This document shows positions 17,825 to 26,018 of a stretch of DNA of 64,000 nt, one piece after another (within the stretch, counting starts at the first letter, position 1; each line of letters begins with the position of its first letter). Source of the DNA: JADLGL01 sp050184415 (lineage in GTDB: Bacteria; Pseudomonadota; Alphaproteobacteria; Rhizobiales; Kaistiaceae); contig JBFXAJ010000016.1 in assembly GCA_050184415.1 (NCBI GenBank), positions 1 through 64,000 of the forward strand, given 5' to 3'. The notes beneath the pieces were generated by a model. It worked only from the letters and a program-made list of their open reading frames with translations. It did no database searches and was not told the origin of the DNA. The position numbers were made by a program, and so were the translations under genes.

Positions 17825-18268
17825 GTGAGCGAAGGCTTCGTCCTGAAGTCAACTCTCGACGGAACTCGACTTGAGTTCAGGGAACCTGTCCGACGGCACG
17901 CTCGCGAGGACGGCTTTCACCTTGCGTCCTACACCGTGGCCCTTGTCGGTACCGAGTTCTCCGCGACCCTAAGTGTCAGCGATGCCGACGTGCCAGGCTG
18001 GTCACGATACTTCTCCCAACTCGCGACTGATTGGAGCGGCTGGTCAGGGACGCGCGACTACGGCGCATACGAAACCGACTTTGGTATCTCGTGCACAGCC
18101 GACCGAAAGGGGCACGTCACCATCCGCGTTTGGCTCGGTGATCACAACGGGCGATCCAACTGGCGGATCGAGGCGACAATCGAGGTCGAAGCCGGTCAGC
18201 TCGATGGCATAGCGGGAGCAGCTGCCAGGTATTTTGGGCCACCGGCTATCTCCCAGTCGTCGGGATAG
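17825..18268 (+). CDS. DUF6228-like protein
   Basis: 147 residues from GTG 17825 with AGGAGGAGA upstream. The pattern WSGWSGTRDYGAYETDFGISCTADRKGHVTI, a W-rich centre and EAGQLDGIAGAAARYFG at the end match DUF6228 as I remember it; the function is unknown and members are often orphan or immunity-like. The sequence looks lower in GC and less codon-biased than its neighbours, so it may have been acquired recently. It lies ten bases after the glycerate kinase stop. Confidence 0.65.
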   Translation: MSEGFVLKSTLDGTRLEFREPVRRHAREDGFHLASYTVALVGTEFSATLSVSDADVPGWSRYFSQLATDWSGWSGTRDYGAYETDFGISCTADRKGHVTIRVWLGDHNGRSNWRIEATIEVEAGQLDGIAGAAARYFGPPAISQSSG

Positions 18269-18286
18269 ATCCACGGCTCCGCCGCG

Positions 18287-19252
18287 ATGGACGTTGCCAC
18301 GCTCGCCCTCCCCCTCTTCGACCTGATCTTCCTCGGCTTCGCGGCCGGCAAGTTCATTCCGCTCCCCGAGCACGGACTCGCCGGGCTGTCGCTGTTCGTC
18401 CTCTATTTCGCGCTGCCGGCGCTGTTCTTCTCCCTGATCTCGGAGACGCCGATCGAGGATCTCGGCAACTGGACCTTCATCGCGGCAACGACGGCGGCGA
18501 CGTTCGTGACGCTCCTCCTCGGCTTCGCGGTCGGGATGGTGTCGAGCCGGGGCAAGGTCGGCGAGGCGACGATCCAGGCGCTCGCGGCAGGATACGCCAA
18601 CAACGGCTACATGGCGCCGGGGCTGACGCTGTCCGCGTTCGGCCCGGCCGCCGCCGTGCCGACGGCGCTGGTCTTCTGCTTCGACAATCTGATGATCTTC
18701 ATCCTCGCGCCGATCGGCCTTGCGATCGGCACCGGCGGCGGGGCGACGCCCGGCGAAGTCGCGCGGCGCGTGGTGGTCCGCGTCGTGACCCATCCGTTCA
18801 TCCTCGCGACCGCGGCCGGCGTCCTCGCCGCGGCGATTCATTTCCGGCCGCCGGCGCCCGTCGCCGAGATGCTGGACCTCCTGAGCGGCGCGGCCGCGCC
18901 CTGCGCCCTATTCGCCCTCGGCATCGTGCTGGCGAAGCAACCGTTGCGGCGGGTGCCGGTCGAGCTGCCCGTGCTGATCGCGCTGAAGCTCGCGGCGCAT
19001 CCGGCGCTGGTCTATCTGTTCCTGTCGATCGCGGGGGACTTCGACCCGGTCTGGGTCTTCACCGCCGTCCTGATCGCCTCGCTGCCGGCCGCGACGAACG
19101 TCTTCGTCATCGCCCAGCAATACGGCGTGTGGGTCAACCGGGCGTCGAGCGTGGTGCTGTTCTCGACGCTGGTCGCGGTCGCGACGGTGACGGGGCTCCT
19201 CTACGCCATCGGCGCCGGCTGGCTGCCCGCGGACCTGTTTCCGGCGAGGTAG
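18287..19252 (+). CDS. AEC family (auxin efflux carrier-like) transporter
   Basis: 321 residues, about ten hydrophobic segments. The start (LPLFDLIFLGFAAGKFIPLPEHGLAGLSLFVLYFALPALFF) is typical of the bacterial AEC family and the second half repeats the pattern with GIVLAKQPL and LPAATNVFVIAQQYG. Bacterial members carry malate and other carboxylates. Lying between genes of glycerate metabolism, an organic-acid substrate is plausible but unproven. Confidence 0.85.
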   Translation: MDVATLALPLFDLIFLGFAAGKFIPLPEHGLAGLSLFVLYFALPALFFSLISETPIEDLGNWTFIAATTAATFVTLLLGFAVGMVSSRGKVGEATIQALAAGYANNGYMAPGLTLSAFGPAAAVPTALVFCFDNLMIFILAPIGLAIGTGGGATPGEVARRVVVRVVTHPFILATAAGVLAAAIHFRPPAPVAEMLDLLSGAAAPCALFALGIVLAKQPLRRVPVELPVLIALKLAAHPALVYLFLSIAGDFDPVWVFTAVLIASLPAATNVFVIAQQYGVWVNRASSVVLFSTLVAVATVTGLLYAIGAGWLPADLFPAR

Positions 19253-19286
19253 CCGGCTTCGCGGCGGCCTGACTCCGCCCTCCCGT

Positions 19287-19374
19287 TCGTCATGGCCGGG
19301 CGAAGTCCCGGGCCATCCACGCCTAGAAGCTGGAAGGAAGTCGTGGATGGCCGTGACGAGCACGGCCATGACGA
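19287..19374. repeat. Intergenic palindromic repeat (family C)
   Basis: A nested palindrome of about 88 bases built from GTCATGGCC, GGCCATCCACG, CGTGGATGGCC and GGCCATGAC. A shorter relative is at 25916-25952. The element type (CATGGCCGGG...CCGGGCCAT) is common between genes in Hyphomicrobiales. It lies between convergent genes. Confidence 0.75.
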
Positions 19375-19432
19375 CTGAGAGGCGGAGCGAGATGGCAACC
19401 TCTCGCGCCCCTTCGCTGCAGCGACGGAAAGC

Positions 19433-19456
19433 AAAAGGGCCGCCGAAGCGGCCCCT
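19433..19456 (-). terminator. Terminator of the hyi-garR operon
   Basis: Read on the minus strand: GGGCCGC and GCGGCCC arms with a TTCG tetraloop, then TTTT. It lies 26 bases beyond the reductase stop. Confidence 0.85.
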
Positions 19457-19481
19457 CCATATTCGAACGAACCTGAAGCCC

Positions 19482-20372
19482 CTAAACTGGATCCTCCGCC
19501 ACCTTGTGGTTAGCCAGCGCCTCGAGCGCCTTCACCATGGCCGAGTGGTCCCACTGCGCCCCGCCGGCGGCGGCGCAGGCGTTGAAGAGTTGCGCCGCGG
19601 AAGCCGTGTGGGGGAGCGACAGCTTCAGGGCGCGGGCCGATTCCATCGCGAGGTTGAGATCCTTCTGGTGGAGCTCGATGCGGAAGCCGGGCGCGAAGGT
19701 GCGCTTGATCATGCGCTCGCCGTGAACCTCGAGGATCTTCGACGACGCGAAGCCACCCATCAGCGCTTGGCGCACCTTGGCCGGGTCCGCGCCCGCCTTG
19801 GACGCGAAGAGAAGCGCCTCGGCGACCGCCTCGATGTTCATGGCGACGATCATCTGGTTCGCCACCTTGGTGGTCTGGCCGTCGCCGACCGGACCGACCA
19901 GCGTGATGTTCTTGCCCATCAGCTCGAACAGCGGCTTCACGCGGTTGAACGCCTCCTCGGTGCCGCCGCACATGATCGACAGCGTCGCGTTCTTGGCGCC
20001 GACCTCGCCGCCCGACACCGGGGCGTCGACATAGTCGCAGCCCTTTTCCGCGATCTTGGCCGCGAATTCCTTGGTCGCGATCGGCGAGATCGAGCTCATG
20101 TCGACCACGGTCTTGCCGGCCGAGAGGCCCTCGGCGACGCCGCCCGGGTTGAACAGCGCCGCGCGGACGTCCGGCGTGTCCGGAACCATGGTGATGATCA
20201 CGTCGGCCTTCTCGGCGACCTCCTTTGCCGAGGCGCAGGCGACCGCGCCGCTTGCCTTGAGGTCATCCGGAACCGGCCGGAGGTCATACGCAAAGACCTC
20301 GTGGCCGCCGGCCAGGAGATGCCCCGCCATCGGCCGGCCCATGATGCCAAGCCCGACAAAACCCACCTTCAT
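19482..20372 (-). CDS. garR: 2-hydroxy-3-oxopropionate (tartronate semialdehyde) reductase
   Basis: 296-residue beta-hydroxyacid dehydrogenase. NAD-binding start MKVGFVGLGIMGRPMAGHLL, the substrate loop DAPVSGGEVGA, the catalytic lysine region GQTTKVANQMIVAMN and the C-terminal HQKDLNLA are all typical of GarR/GlxR. It reduces tartronate semialdehyde to D-glycerate. It follows hyi after a 38-base gap, an arrangement in many proteobacteria, and supplies glycerate for the nearby kinase. Confidence 0.9.
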   Translation of the reverse strand: MKVGFVGLGIMGRPMAGHLLAGGHEVFAYDLRPVPDDLKASGAVACASAKEVAEKADVIITMVPDTPDVRAALFNPGGVAEGLSAGKTVVDMSSISPIATKEFAAKIAEKGCDYVDAPVSGGEVGAKNATLSIMCGGTEEAFNRVKPLFELMGKNITLVGPVGDGQTTKVANQMIVAMNIEAVAEALLFASKAGADPAKVRQALMGGFASSKILEVHGERMIKRTFAPGFRIELHQKDLNLAMESARALKLSLPHTASAAQLFNACAAAGGAQWDHSAMVKALEALANHKVAEDPV

Positions 20373-20410
20373 CCCAAAATCTCCCGTCCCTGATCGAATT
20401 TCTGGTGTTG

Positions 20411-21187
20411 CTAGAGCCGGCTGTTCAGCCAGCCGAGGCCGGCCGTCGTGCCCGCCTTCGGGCGATACTCGCAGCCGACGAAGCCGGCATAGCCCTCGGC
20501 GTCCAGCATCTCGAAAATGAAATCGTAGTTGATCTCGCCGGTGCCGGGCTCGTTGCGGCCGGGATTGTCGGCGATCTGCACATGCGCGATCCGGTCCTTC
20601 AGCTTGCGGAAGGTTGGCGTAAGGTCGCCCTCCATGATCTGCATGTGATAAAAATCGTACTGGAAGAAGAGGTTATCCGACGAAACCTCATCGATGATGG
20701 AAATGGCGTCCGCGCTGCGGCTGACGAAGAAGCCCGGGATGTCGCGAGTGTTGATCGCCTCCAGGAGCAGCTTGATGCCGGCCTTCTTCAGCTCGCCCGC
20801 GGCGTAGCGAAGATTGCTCACGAGCGTTGTGCGGAGCACCTCGACGGGAACGTCCTTCGGGGCGATGCCCGCCAGGCAGTTCACCTGCGTGCAGCCGAGG
20901 GCTGTCGCATAGTCGATCGCCGTCGCGACGCCGGCCTTGAACTCGTCCACGCGGTCCGGAAGGCAGCCGATGCCACGCTCGCCGCCGCCCCAATTGCCGG
21001 CGGGGAGGTTATGCAGGGCCTGGCTCAGCCCGTTGTCGCGAAGGCGTTTTGCGAGCTCCTCCTTCGGGAAGTCATAGGGAAAGAGGTACTCGACGGCCTT
21101 GAACCCGTCTTTGGCCGCGGCCGCGAAACGGTCGAGGAAATCGACCTCGCCATAGAGCATGCTGAGATTGGCGGCAAAGCGCGGCAT
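20411..21187 (-). CDS. hyi: Hydroxypyruvate isomerase
   Basis: 258 residues from ATG at 21187 with GAGGG upstream; a longer frame to 21340 has no support. Start MPRFAANLSMLYGEVDFLDRFAAA and the TIM-barrel metal-site stretches LLLEAINTRDIPGFF, FQYDFYHMQIMEGDL and HVQIADNPGRNEPGTGEINY fit the Hyi/OtnI family (AP endonuclease 2-like fold). It interconverts hydroxypyruvate and tartronate semialdehyde. First gene of a two-gene operon with garR; glyoxylate carboligase (gcl) is not in the window. Confidence 0.9.
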   Translation of the reverse strand: MPRFAANLSMLYGEVDFLDRFAAAAKDGFKAVEYLFPYDFPKEELAKRLRDNGLSQALHNLPAGNWGGGERGIGCLPDRVDEFKAGVATAIDYATALGCTQVNCLAGIAPKDVPVEVLRTTLVSNLRYAAGELKKAGIKLLLEAINTRDIPGFFVSRSADAISIIDEVSSDNLFFQYDFYHMQIMEGDLTPTFRKLKDRIAHVQIADNPGRNEPGTGEINYDFIFEMLDAEGYAGFVGCEYRPKAGTTAGLGWLNSRL

Positions 21188-21366
21188 GAGGCCCTCTTTC
21201 GTTGGGTCGCGGTCGGCGGGGAGGTTTACCAAGGTCCGCCGGAAGCACAACCCGCACCGGTCCGGCCGGCCGGCCAACCCCTGCGGACGGGTGATTGTAA
21301 TCTCGGAGTCGCGATGCCATGTCGCCGCAAAGGCCGGCAAGGGCTCCCGAGGGAGCTGGAAAGGTT

Positions 21367-22824
21367 ATGCCGATGAGCGCGCTCGTCAACGACAGCAATC
21401 GCAAATGGTGGACGCTGGGCGCGGTCGCCTTCGCGCTCTTCATGATCATGCTCGACAACACGGTCGTGAACGTCGCCCTGCCCGCGATCCAGGCGGATCT
21501 CGGGATCGACGTCGCCGAGCTCGAGTGGATCGTGACGGGCTACGCGCTGTCCTTCGCCGTGCTGATGCTGTCCGGCGGCAAGCTCGCCGACATGTTCGGC
21601 CGCCGACGCATCTTCATCGTCGGCCTCGTGATCTTCACGCTGTCATCCTTCGCCTGCGGCTTCGCCGGAAGCGCGGAGGTGCTGATCGGCGCGCGGGTGA
21701 TCCAGGGCATCGGCGCCGCCTTCATGATGCCCGCGACGCTGTCGCTGATCTCAGCCGCCTTCCCGCCGCAGCAGCGTGGCACGGCGCTCGGCATCTGGGC
21801 CGGCGTGTCCGCCGTCGCGCTCGCGATCGGACCGCTGATCGGCGGTCTCATCACCGAGCACGTCAACTGGAACTGGATCTTCTACGTCAACATCCCGGTC
21901 GGGATCCTCGCGATCCTTGCCGGGCTCGTCATCATCCGGGAGTCCAAGGACACGTCGAAGGAGCAGCGGCTCGACATTCCCGGCCTCCTCGCCGCCGGCG
22001 TCGGCATGCTCGCGCTCGTCTACGCCCTCATCGAGGGCAACCGGCTCGGCTGGGGCTCGACGACGATCATCGCACTCTTCGCGGTGTCGGCGGTCGCGCT
22101 CGTCGTCTTCGTGATCCTCGAGGCGGTGCAGCGCGTCCCGATGTTCGATCTCGGCCTGTTCCGGAACTCGACCTTCGTCGGCGCCAATGTCTGCGCCCTC
22201 CTCCTGATGGTCGCGATGTTCGGCGTGTTCTTCTTCCTGTCGCTCTATATGCAGACCATCCTCGGCTACACGGCGATCCAGGCCGGCGCCTCGTTCTTGC
22301 CAATGACCTGCCTTGTGATCGTGGTGGCGCCGATCGCCGGGCGGCTGTCCGACCGCATCGGCCCGCGCTGGCTGATGACCGGCGGGATGACGCTGACGGC
22401 GATCTCGCTCTTCATCTTCTCGACGCTCGACGCGACGTCGAATTTCTGGAGCTTCCTGCCGGGCACCATCCTCGGCGGCATCGGCATGGCGAGCACCATG
22501 TCGCCGATGACCGCCGCGGCGCTCGGATCGGTGCCGGTCGACAAGGCCGGCGTCGGGTCGGGGATGCTGAACACGTTCCGCCAGGTCGGCGTCTCGATCG
22601 GTATCGCGCTCATGGGCGCGATCTTCGCAAGCCAGGAGACGACCGCCATTGCCGCCGGTGCCGGGCCGGTCGATGCGTTCCTCGCCGGGCTCAACCCCGC
22701 GTTCCGGATCGCTGCGATCATCGCCCTTGCCGGCGCGGCCATCGCCGCACTGACGGTGCGGCGGCTGCCGCATCATCAGGGTCCGCGCGGCGCGAGCGCG
22801 GAGAGCGTCAGTATCGCTGCTTAG
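21367..22824 (+). CDS. MFS drug:proton antiporter, DHA2 (EmrB/QacA) type
   Basis: About 485 residues with 14 hydrophobic segments. Motifs: MIMLDNTVVNVALPAIQADLG (motif D1), GGKLADMFGRRRIF (motif A) and GWRW-like NWNWIFYVNIPVG, which mark the DHA2 family of multidrug exporters. The start is ATG 21367 or ATG 21373; GGAAAGG fits the latter spacing better. It is divergent from hyi. No dedicated regulator is adjacent and the substrate is unknown. Confidence 0.87.
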   Translation: MPMSALVNDSNRKWWTLGAVAFALFMIMLDNTVVNVALPAIQADLGIDVAELEWIVTGYALSFAVLMLSGGKLADMFGRRRIFIVGLVIFTLSSFACGFAGSAEVLIGARVIQGIGAAFMMPATLSLISAAFPPQQRGTALGIWAGVSAVALAIGPLIGGLITEHVNWNWIFYVNIPVGILAILAGLVIIRESKDTSKEQRLDIPGLLAAGVGMLALVYALIEGNRLGWGSTTIIALFAVSAVALVVFVILEAVQRVPMFDLGLFRNSTFVGANVCALLLMVAMFGVFFFLSLYMQTILGYTAIQAGASFLPMTCLVIVVAPIAGRLSDRIGPRWLMTGGMTLTAISLFIFSTLDATSNFWSFLPGTILGGIGMASTMSPMTAAALGSVPVDKAGVGSGMLNTFRQVGVSIGIALMGAIFASQETTAIAAGAGPVDAFLAGLNPAFRIAAIIALAGAAIAALTVRRLPHHQGPRGASAESVSIAA

Positions 22825-22851
22825 GGGATCGCGCTGGTCAGGCGCGCGAAA

Positions 22852-22874
22852 GGAGGCCGGCAGAGCCGGCCTCC
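22852..22874. terminator. Hairpin terminator between convergent genes
   Basis: Perfect 10-bp stem GGAGGCCGGC / GCCGGCCTCC with a three-base loop. TTT follows on the minus strand, so it should stop the HEAT-repeat gene; on the plus strand it lies 28 bases after the MFS gene but lacks a U tract. Confidence 0.75.
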
Positions 22875-22881
22875 GTCAGGG

Positions 22882-23622
22882 TTAGGCCGCGACCCGGGTC
22901 GCCATGGTCCGCACGAGGGCTCTCACCCGCGCATCCGGGTCGTTGGTGACGCCGGCGAGGAGCGCGATCGCCCCGCCGAGCTCGCCGATAGCGTTCACCG
23001 CGGCAAAGCGGACGCGCCAGGAGGCGTCGCGGAGGAGCGGCGCAAGGGCCGGCAAGGCGCGGTCGTCGCCCAGCGTGCGCAGGAGATCGGCGGCGTGCTC
23101 GCGAGTGCGCGCATCGCCGGAGCCGAGCGCTGCGACGAGCGGCGCGAACGCCTCCCGGCCGAACCCACCGAGGACTGCGACGAGCGTCGATTCAAGGACG
23201 CGGCTCTCGCTGCCGACCAGCGCGACGAGCGCCGGCACCGCCCGCGGGTCGCCGATCTGGCCGAGCGCGTACGCGGCCTTCGCCACAACCGTCACCTCCG
23301 GATCGAGCAGAAGCGCGATCAGCGGATCGACCGCGGCAGGAAGCGCAATCTTGCCGAGCGCGTGCGCGGCATCGTGCCGGATCTGCGGCCGTGGATCGTC
23401 GAGCCGGGCGACGAGGTGCGGCAGTGCCGCGTCGCCGAGGCGGGCAACGGCCCAGGTCACGTTCTCGCGCACGAACGGATCGCGCTCTGCGGAGAGCGCC
23501 TCGAGCAGGGATTCCAGCGCCGACCGGTCCGCTTCCTTGCCGAGCTCGATCGCCGCGCGGGCGCGCACGTCGCGATCGTGATCGCGAAGCCGGGACAGGA
23601 GGGCAGTCGTGTCGGTGGTCAT
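22882..23622 (-). CDS. HEAT-repeat protein
   Basis: 246 residues from ATG 23622 with GAGGAGACC directly upstream. Almost the whole chain is HEAT/PBS-lyase-type repeats of about 31 residues (for example RARAAIELGKEADRSALESLLEAL, RHDAAHALGKIALPAAVDPLIALL, AKAAYALGQIGDPRAVPALVALV), roughly seven copies. Such solenoids are protein-binding scaffolds, some of them phycobilin lyase relatives, but no pigment genes are present. The much longer frame back to 24582 is a shadow over rpsD. Confidence 0.85.
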   Translation of the reverse strand: MTTDTTALLSRLRDHDRDVRARAAIELGKEADRSALESLLEALSAERDPFVRENVTWAVARLGDAALPHLVARLDDPRPQIRHDAAHALGKIALPAAVDPLIALLLDPEVTVVAKAAYALGQIGDPRAVPALVALVGSESRVLESTLVAVLGGFGREAFAPLVAALGSGDARTREHAADLLRTLGDDRALPALAPLLRDASWRVRFAAVNAIGELGGAIALLAGVTNDPDARVRALVRTMATRVAA

Positions 23623-23731
23623 GGTCTCCTCGAAGGGTGTCCTCGCCGCCGGATTGCAGGCGAAGGGCAACAAATGGGAACGAGGGGCGGGGTTTGGTAG
23701 GGCACCGGAGGCGACCGCGACAATCGCAACT

Positions 23732-23765
23732 CTCCCTTTGCGGCCCCAAGGGGGAGAGACGAGAA
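23732..23765. repeat. Short palindromic intergenic repeat
   Basis: CTCTCCCTTTGCGGCCCC followed by AAGGGGGAGAG: an imperfect hairpin of the CTCTCCC...GGGAGAG type seen at 23 and 32209. It lies between rpsD and the HEAT-repeat gene. Confidence 0.55.
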
Positions 23766-23796
23766 GGGCGGCGAACCGACGGCACGCGGGAAACGA

Positions 23797-23822
23797 AGAG
23801 GGCCGCCCGAAGGCGGCCCTTG
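23797..23822 (-). terminator. rpsD terminator
   Basis: Read on the minus strand: AGGGCCGCC, a four-base loop, GGCGGCCCT, then CTTCGTTT. It begins 25 bases after the rpsD stop. Confidence 0.8.
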
Positions 23823-23846
23823 AAGACTGCATGCCGTGCGCGGTGA

Positions 23847-24464
23847 TTAGCGCGAGTAGAACTCGACGACGAGGTTCGGCTCCATCTGCACCGGATACGG
23901 CACGTCGGAGAACGCCGGGACGCGCGCGAATTTCGCGGTGCGCTTCGCGGTATCGACCTCGATGTAGTCCGGCACGTCGCGCTCGGCGAGGTCGATGGCC
24001 TCGAGCACCGAGACGAGCTGCTTGGACTTCTCGCGGATCTCGATGACGTCGCCCACCTTGCAGCGGTAGCTGCCGATGTTGACCTTCTTGCCGTTCACCT
24101 TGATGTGGCCGTGGTTCACGAACTGGCGTGCGGCGAAGATCGTCGGGACGAACTTCGCACGGTAGACGATCGCGTCGAGCCGGCTCTCGAGGAGGCCGAT
24201 CAGGTGCTCGGAAGTGTCGCCCTTCCGGCGCGAGGCCTCGGTGTAGGCCTTGCGGAACTGCCGCTCGGACAGCTCGCCATAATAGCCCTTGAGCTTCTGC
24301 TTGGCGCGGAGCTGGAGGCCGAAATCGGACACCTTGCTCTTGCGGCGCTGGCCGTGCTGGCCGGGGCCGTATTCGCGCTTGTTGACGGGGCTTTTCGGAC
24401 GGCCCCAGATGTTCTCGCCGAGACGGCGGTCGATCTTGTACTTCGCCTGGATGCGCCTGGACAT
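23847..24464 (-). CDS. rpsD: 30S ribosomal protein S4
   Basis: 205 residues, primary 16S rRNA-binding protein of the small subunit. Start MSRRIQAKYKIDRRLGENIWGRPKSP is the alphaproteobacterial S4 N-terminus. The S4 RNA-binding domain is visible at LESRLDAIVYRAKFVPTIFAARQFVNHGHIKVNGKKVNIGSY, and the chain ends VVEFYSR as usual. It is a single-gene unit here with its own terminator, as is normal in this group where rpsD lies apart from the alpha operon. Confidence 0.97.
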   Translation of the reverse strand: MSRRIQAKYKIDRRLGENIWGRPKSPVNKREYGPGQHGQRRKSKVSDFGLQLRAKQKLKGYYGELSERQFRKAYTEASRRKGDTSEHLIGLLESRLDAIVYRAKFVPTIFAARQFVNHGHIKVNGKKVNIGSYRCKVGDVIEIREKSKQLVSVLEAIDLAERDVPDYIEVDTAKRTAKFARVPAFSDVPYPVQMEPNLVVEFYSR

Positions 24465-24637
24465 CGCATATCCCTTTAGGAGTTGAGGGGTACGCGCCCT
24501 CCTCTGCCCCGTGACCGGGACCGACAGGGAACGGCGGTGCGCCCGCCGCTCCCGCGGGAGCGTGAAAACCGCCCGGTCGCAAGCGGCCGTGCGGAAGGCG
24601 CTGATCTAGCGACGGCGCCCCGCCCTGTCAAATCCGC

Positions 24638-25429
24638 TCATTCGTCGGGCCCGCGCTCCGTCGTCATCGCGCCGTCCGGCCCGATATGCGGCCGCGTCGG
24701 ACGCCGCTGCAGGGCCGCCACCACGCCGCGAAAGCTCCGGACTTCCTGGTCGGTCATCCCGGCGCGCTGCAGGATCGAGCGCAGCGCCTCGACCATGTGG
24801 GGGCGCTTCTGCAGCGGCCGGAAGAAACCTGCGGCGTCGAGCGCGCCCTCGAGATGCTCGAACAGCCGCAGCAGCTCGATCTTCGCGGCCGGAGGCTCAG
24901 GCGCTTCGGTGCCGAACGGGAGCTGCGCGGATTCCTCCGCCGCGGTCCGCCGCCATTCATAGGCGACGATGAGGACCGCCTGCGCGATGTTGAGCGACGC
25001 ATGGCGCGGATCGATCGGCAGCGTCAGGATCTCGTCGGCGAGCGAGATCTCGTCATTGGTGAGGCCGATCCGCTCGCGCCCGAAGATGACGCCGCTGCGC
25101 ACGCCCCGCACCGCTTCCGACCGCATGAAGCGGGCCGCCTCGTTCGGGCCGCGAACCGGTTTCGACATCTCGCGCGGCCGCGCGGTGCTGGCGAAGACGA
25201 AATGGAGGTCGGCGATCGCGTCGCGCAGCGTCGGGTACACCTTCGCCGCATCGAGCACGAAGTCGGCGCCGCTCGCGGCGCGGTGCGCCATCTCATGCGG
25301 CCATTGCCGCGGCGCGACGAGGCGGAGCTCGCCGAGGCCGAAATTGGCCATCGCTCGGGCCGTCGTCCCGATGTTCTCGGCAAGCTGGGTTTCGACCAGG
25401 ATGATGGCGGGTTCGGCGATGTCGGGCAT
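24638..25429 (-). CDS. trmJ: TrmJ-type tRNA 2'-O-methyltransferase (SPOUT family)
   Basis: 263 residues from ATG 25429, preceded by GAGAGG. SPOUT motifs are clear: VETQLAENIGTTARAMANFGLGELRLV (motif 1), SGVIFGRERIGLTNDEI (motif 2) and LPIDPRHASLNIAQAVLIVAYEW (motif 3, knot). TrmJ methylates position 32 of several tRNAs using S-adenosylmethionine. The C-terminal part (HMVEALRSILQRAGMTDQEVRSFRGVVAAL) is the TrmJ extension. The ORF to 25732 overlaps the divergent TfoX-like gene and is not supported. Confidence 0.87.
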   Translation of the reverse strand: MPDIAEPAIILVETQLAENIGTTARAMANFGLGELRLVAPRQWPHEMAHRAASGADFVLDAAKVYPTLRDAIADLHFVFASTARPREMSKPVRGPNEAARFMRSEAVRGVRSGVIFGRERIGLTNDEISLADEILTLPIDPRHASLNIAQAVLIVAYEWRRTAAEESAQLPFGTEAPEPPAAKIELLRLFEHLEGALDAAGFFRPLQKRPHMVEALRSILQRAGMTDQEVRSFRGVVAALQRRPTRPHIGPDGAMTTERGPDE

Positions 25430-25525
25430 GACCTCTCGGTAGGGCAACCGCTCGGCCGAAACCAGCGGCTTGCGTGACGCGGGCCGTTGTGTTCCTGTTA
25501 CGTTCGCACGAAGGGAGCACGCCCG

Positions 25526-25888
25526 ATGGCCGCATATGATGCATTGGCTGAGCGGGTCCGCCGCGCGCTCGTCGAGGACGCGGTCACCGAGCAGAAGATG
25601 TTCGGGGGCATCGGCTTCATGATCCAGGGCAACATGATCGCCGGCGTATCGCCCCGCGGTCTCCTGCTCCGCGTATCGAAGGACGAGGACGCCGGCGCCC
25701 TCGCCCGCCGCGGCGCACGCCCGATGGAGCATGGCGGCCGCACCATGACCGGGTTCATCTATGTCGACCCGGCAACGATCGAATCCGAGGACGGACTGCG
25801 GTCGTGGCTCGACATCGCGCTCCGCTACGTCCGGGCGTTGCCGCCGAAGGTCAAGCCTCCGAAGACGCAGGCCCGGAAAAAGGGATGA
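25526..25888 (+). CDS. TfoX N-terminal domain protein
   Basis: 120 residues from ATG 25526, with AAGGGAGC upstream. The segment VTEQKMFGGIGFMIQGNMIAGVSPRGLLLRVSKDE followed by GFIYVDPATI and LRSWLDIALRYVRALPPK is the TfoX_N fold, shared with small standalone proteins in many proteobacteria. TfoX controls competence in gammaproteobacteria; standalone N-domain proteins here have no established role. The tail is basic (KPPKTQARKKG). Confidence 0.87.
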   Translation: MAAYDALAERVRRALVEDAVTEQKMFGGIGFMIQGNMIAGVSPRGLLLRVSKDEDAGALARRGARPMEHGGRTMTGFIYVDPATIESEDGLRSWLDIALRYVRALPPKVKPPKTQARKKG

Positions 25889-25915
25889 GCCCCTCCGGCC
25901 GACTGCCCGTCACGC

Positions 25916-25952
25916 CGTGGATGGCCGGGGCGGGCCCGGCCATCCGGGGCAG
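25916..25952. repeat. Intergenic palindromic repeat (family C, short copy)
   Basis: CGTGGATGGCCGGGG followed by GGGCCCGGCCATCC. It shares the GTGGATGGCC and GGCCATCC blocks with the larger element at 19287-19374. Confidence 0.6.
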
Positions 25953-26018
25953 AGGTGTCGGGACGCCTGGTGCTGCGCCCGGCACCCTGCCACCCGTCTG
26001 CGATCGGCGACTCGCCGA

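Noticed and set aside
22882..24582. 566-residue minus-strand protein joining HEAT repeats to an upstream region
   Set aside because: Its first half is an out-of-frame reading of rpsD; the HEAT-repeat gene has its own ATG with a ribosome site at 23622.
25466..25496. GGAAC-N16-CGCA on the minus strand ahead of trmJ as a sixth ECF promoter
   Set aside because: The -35 has C instead of T and the -10 reads CGCA, not CGT; both blocks deviate from the five matching sites.
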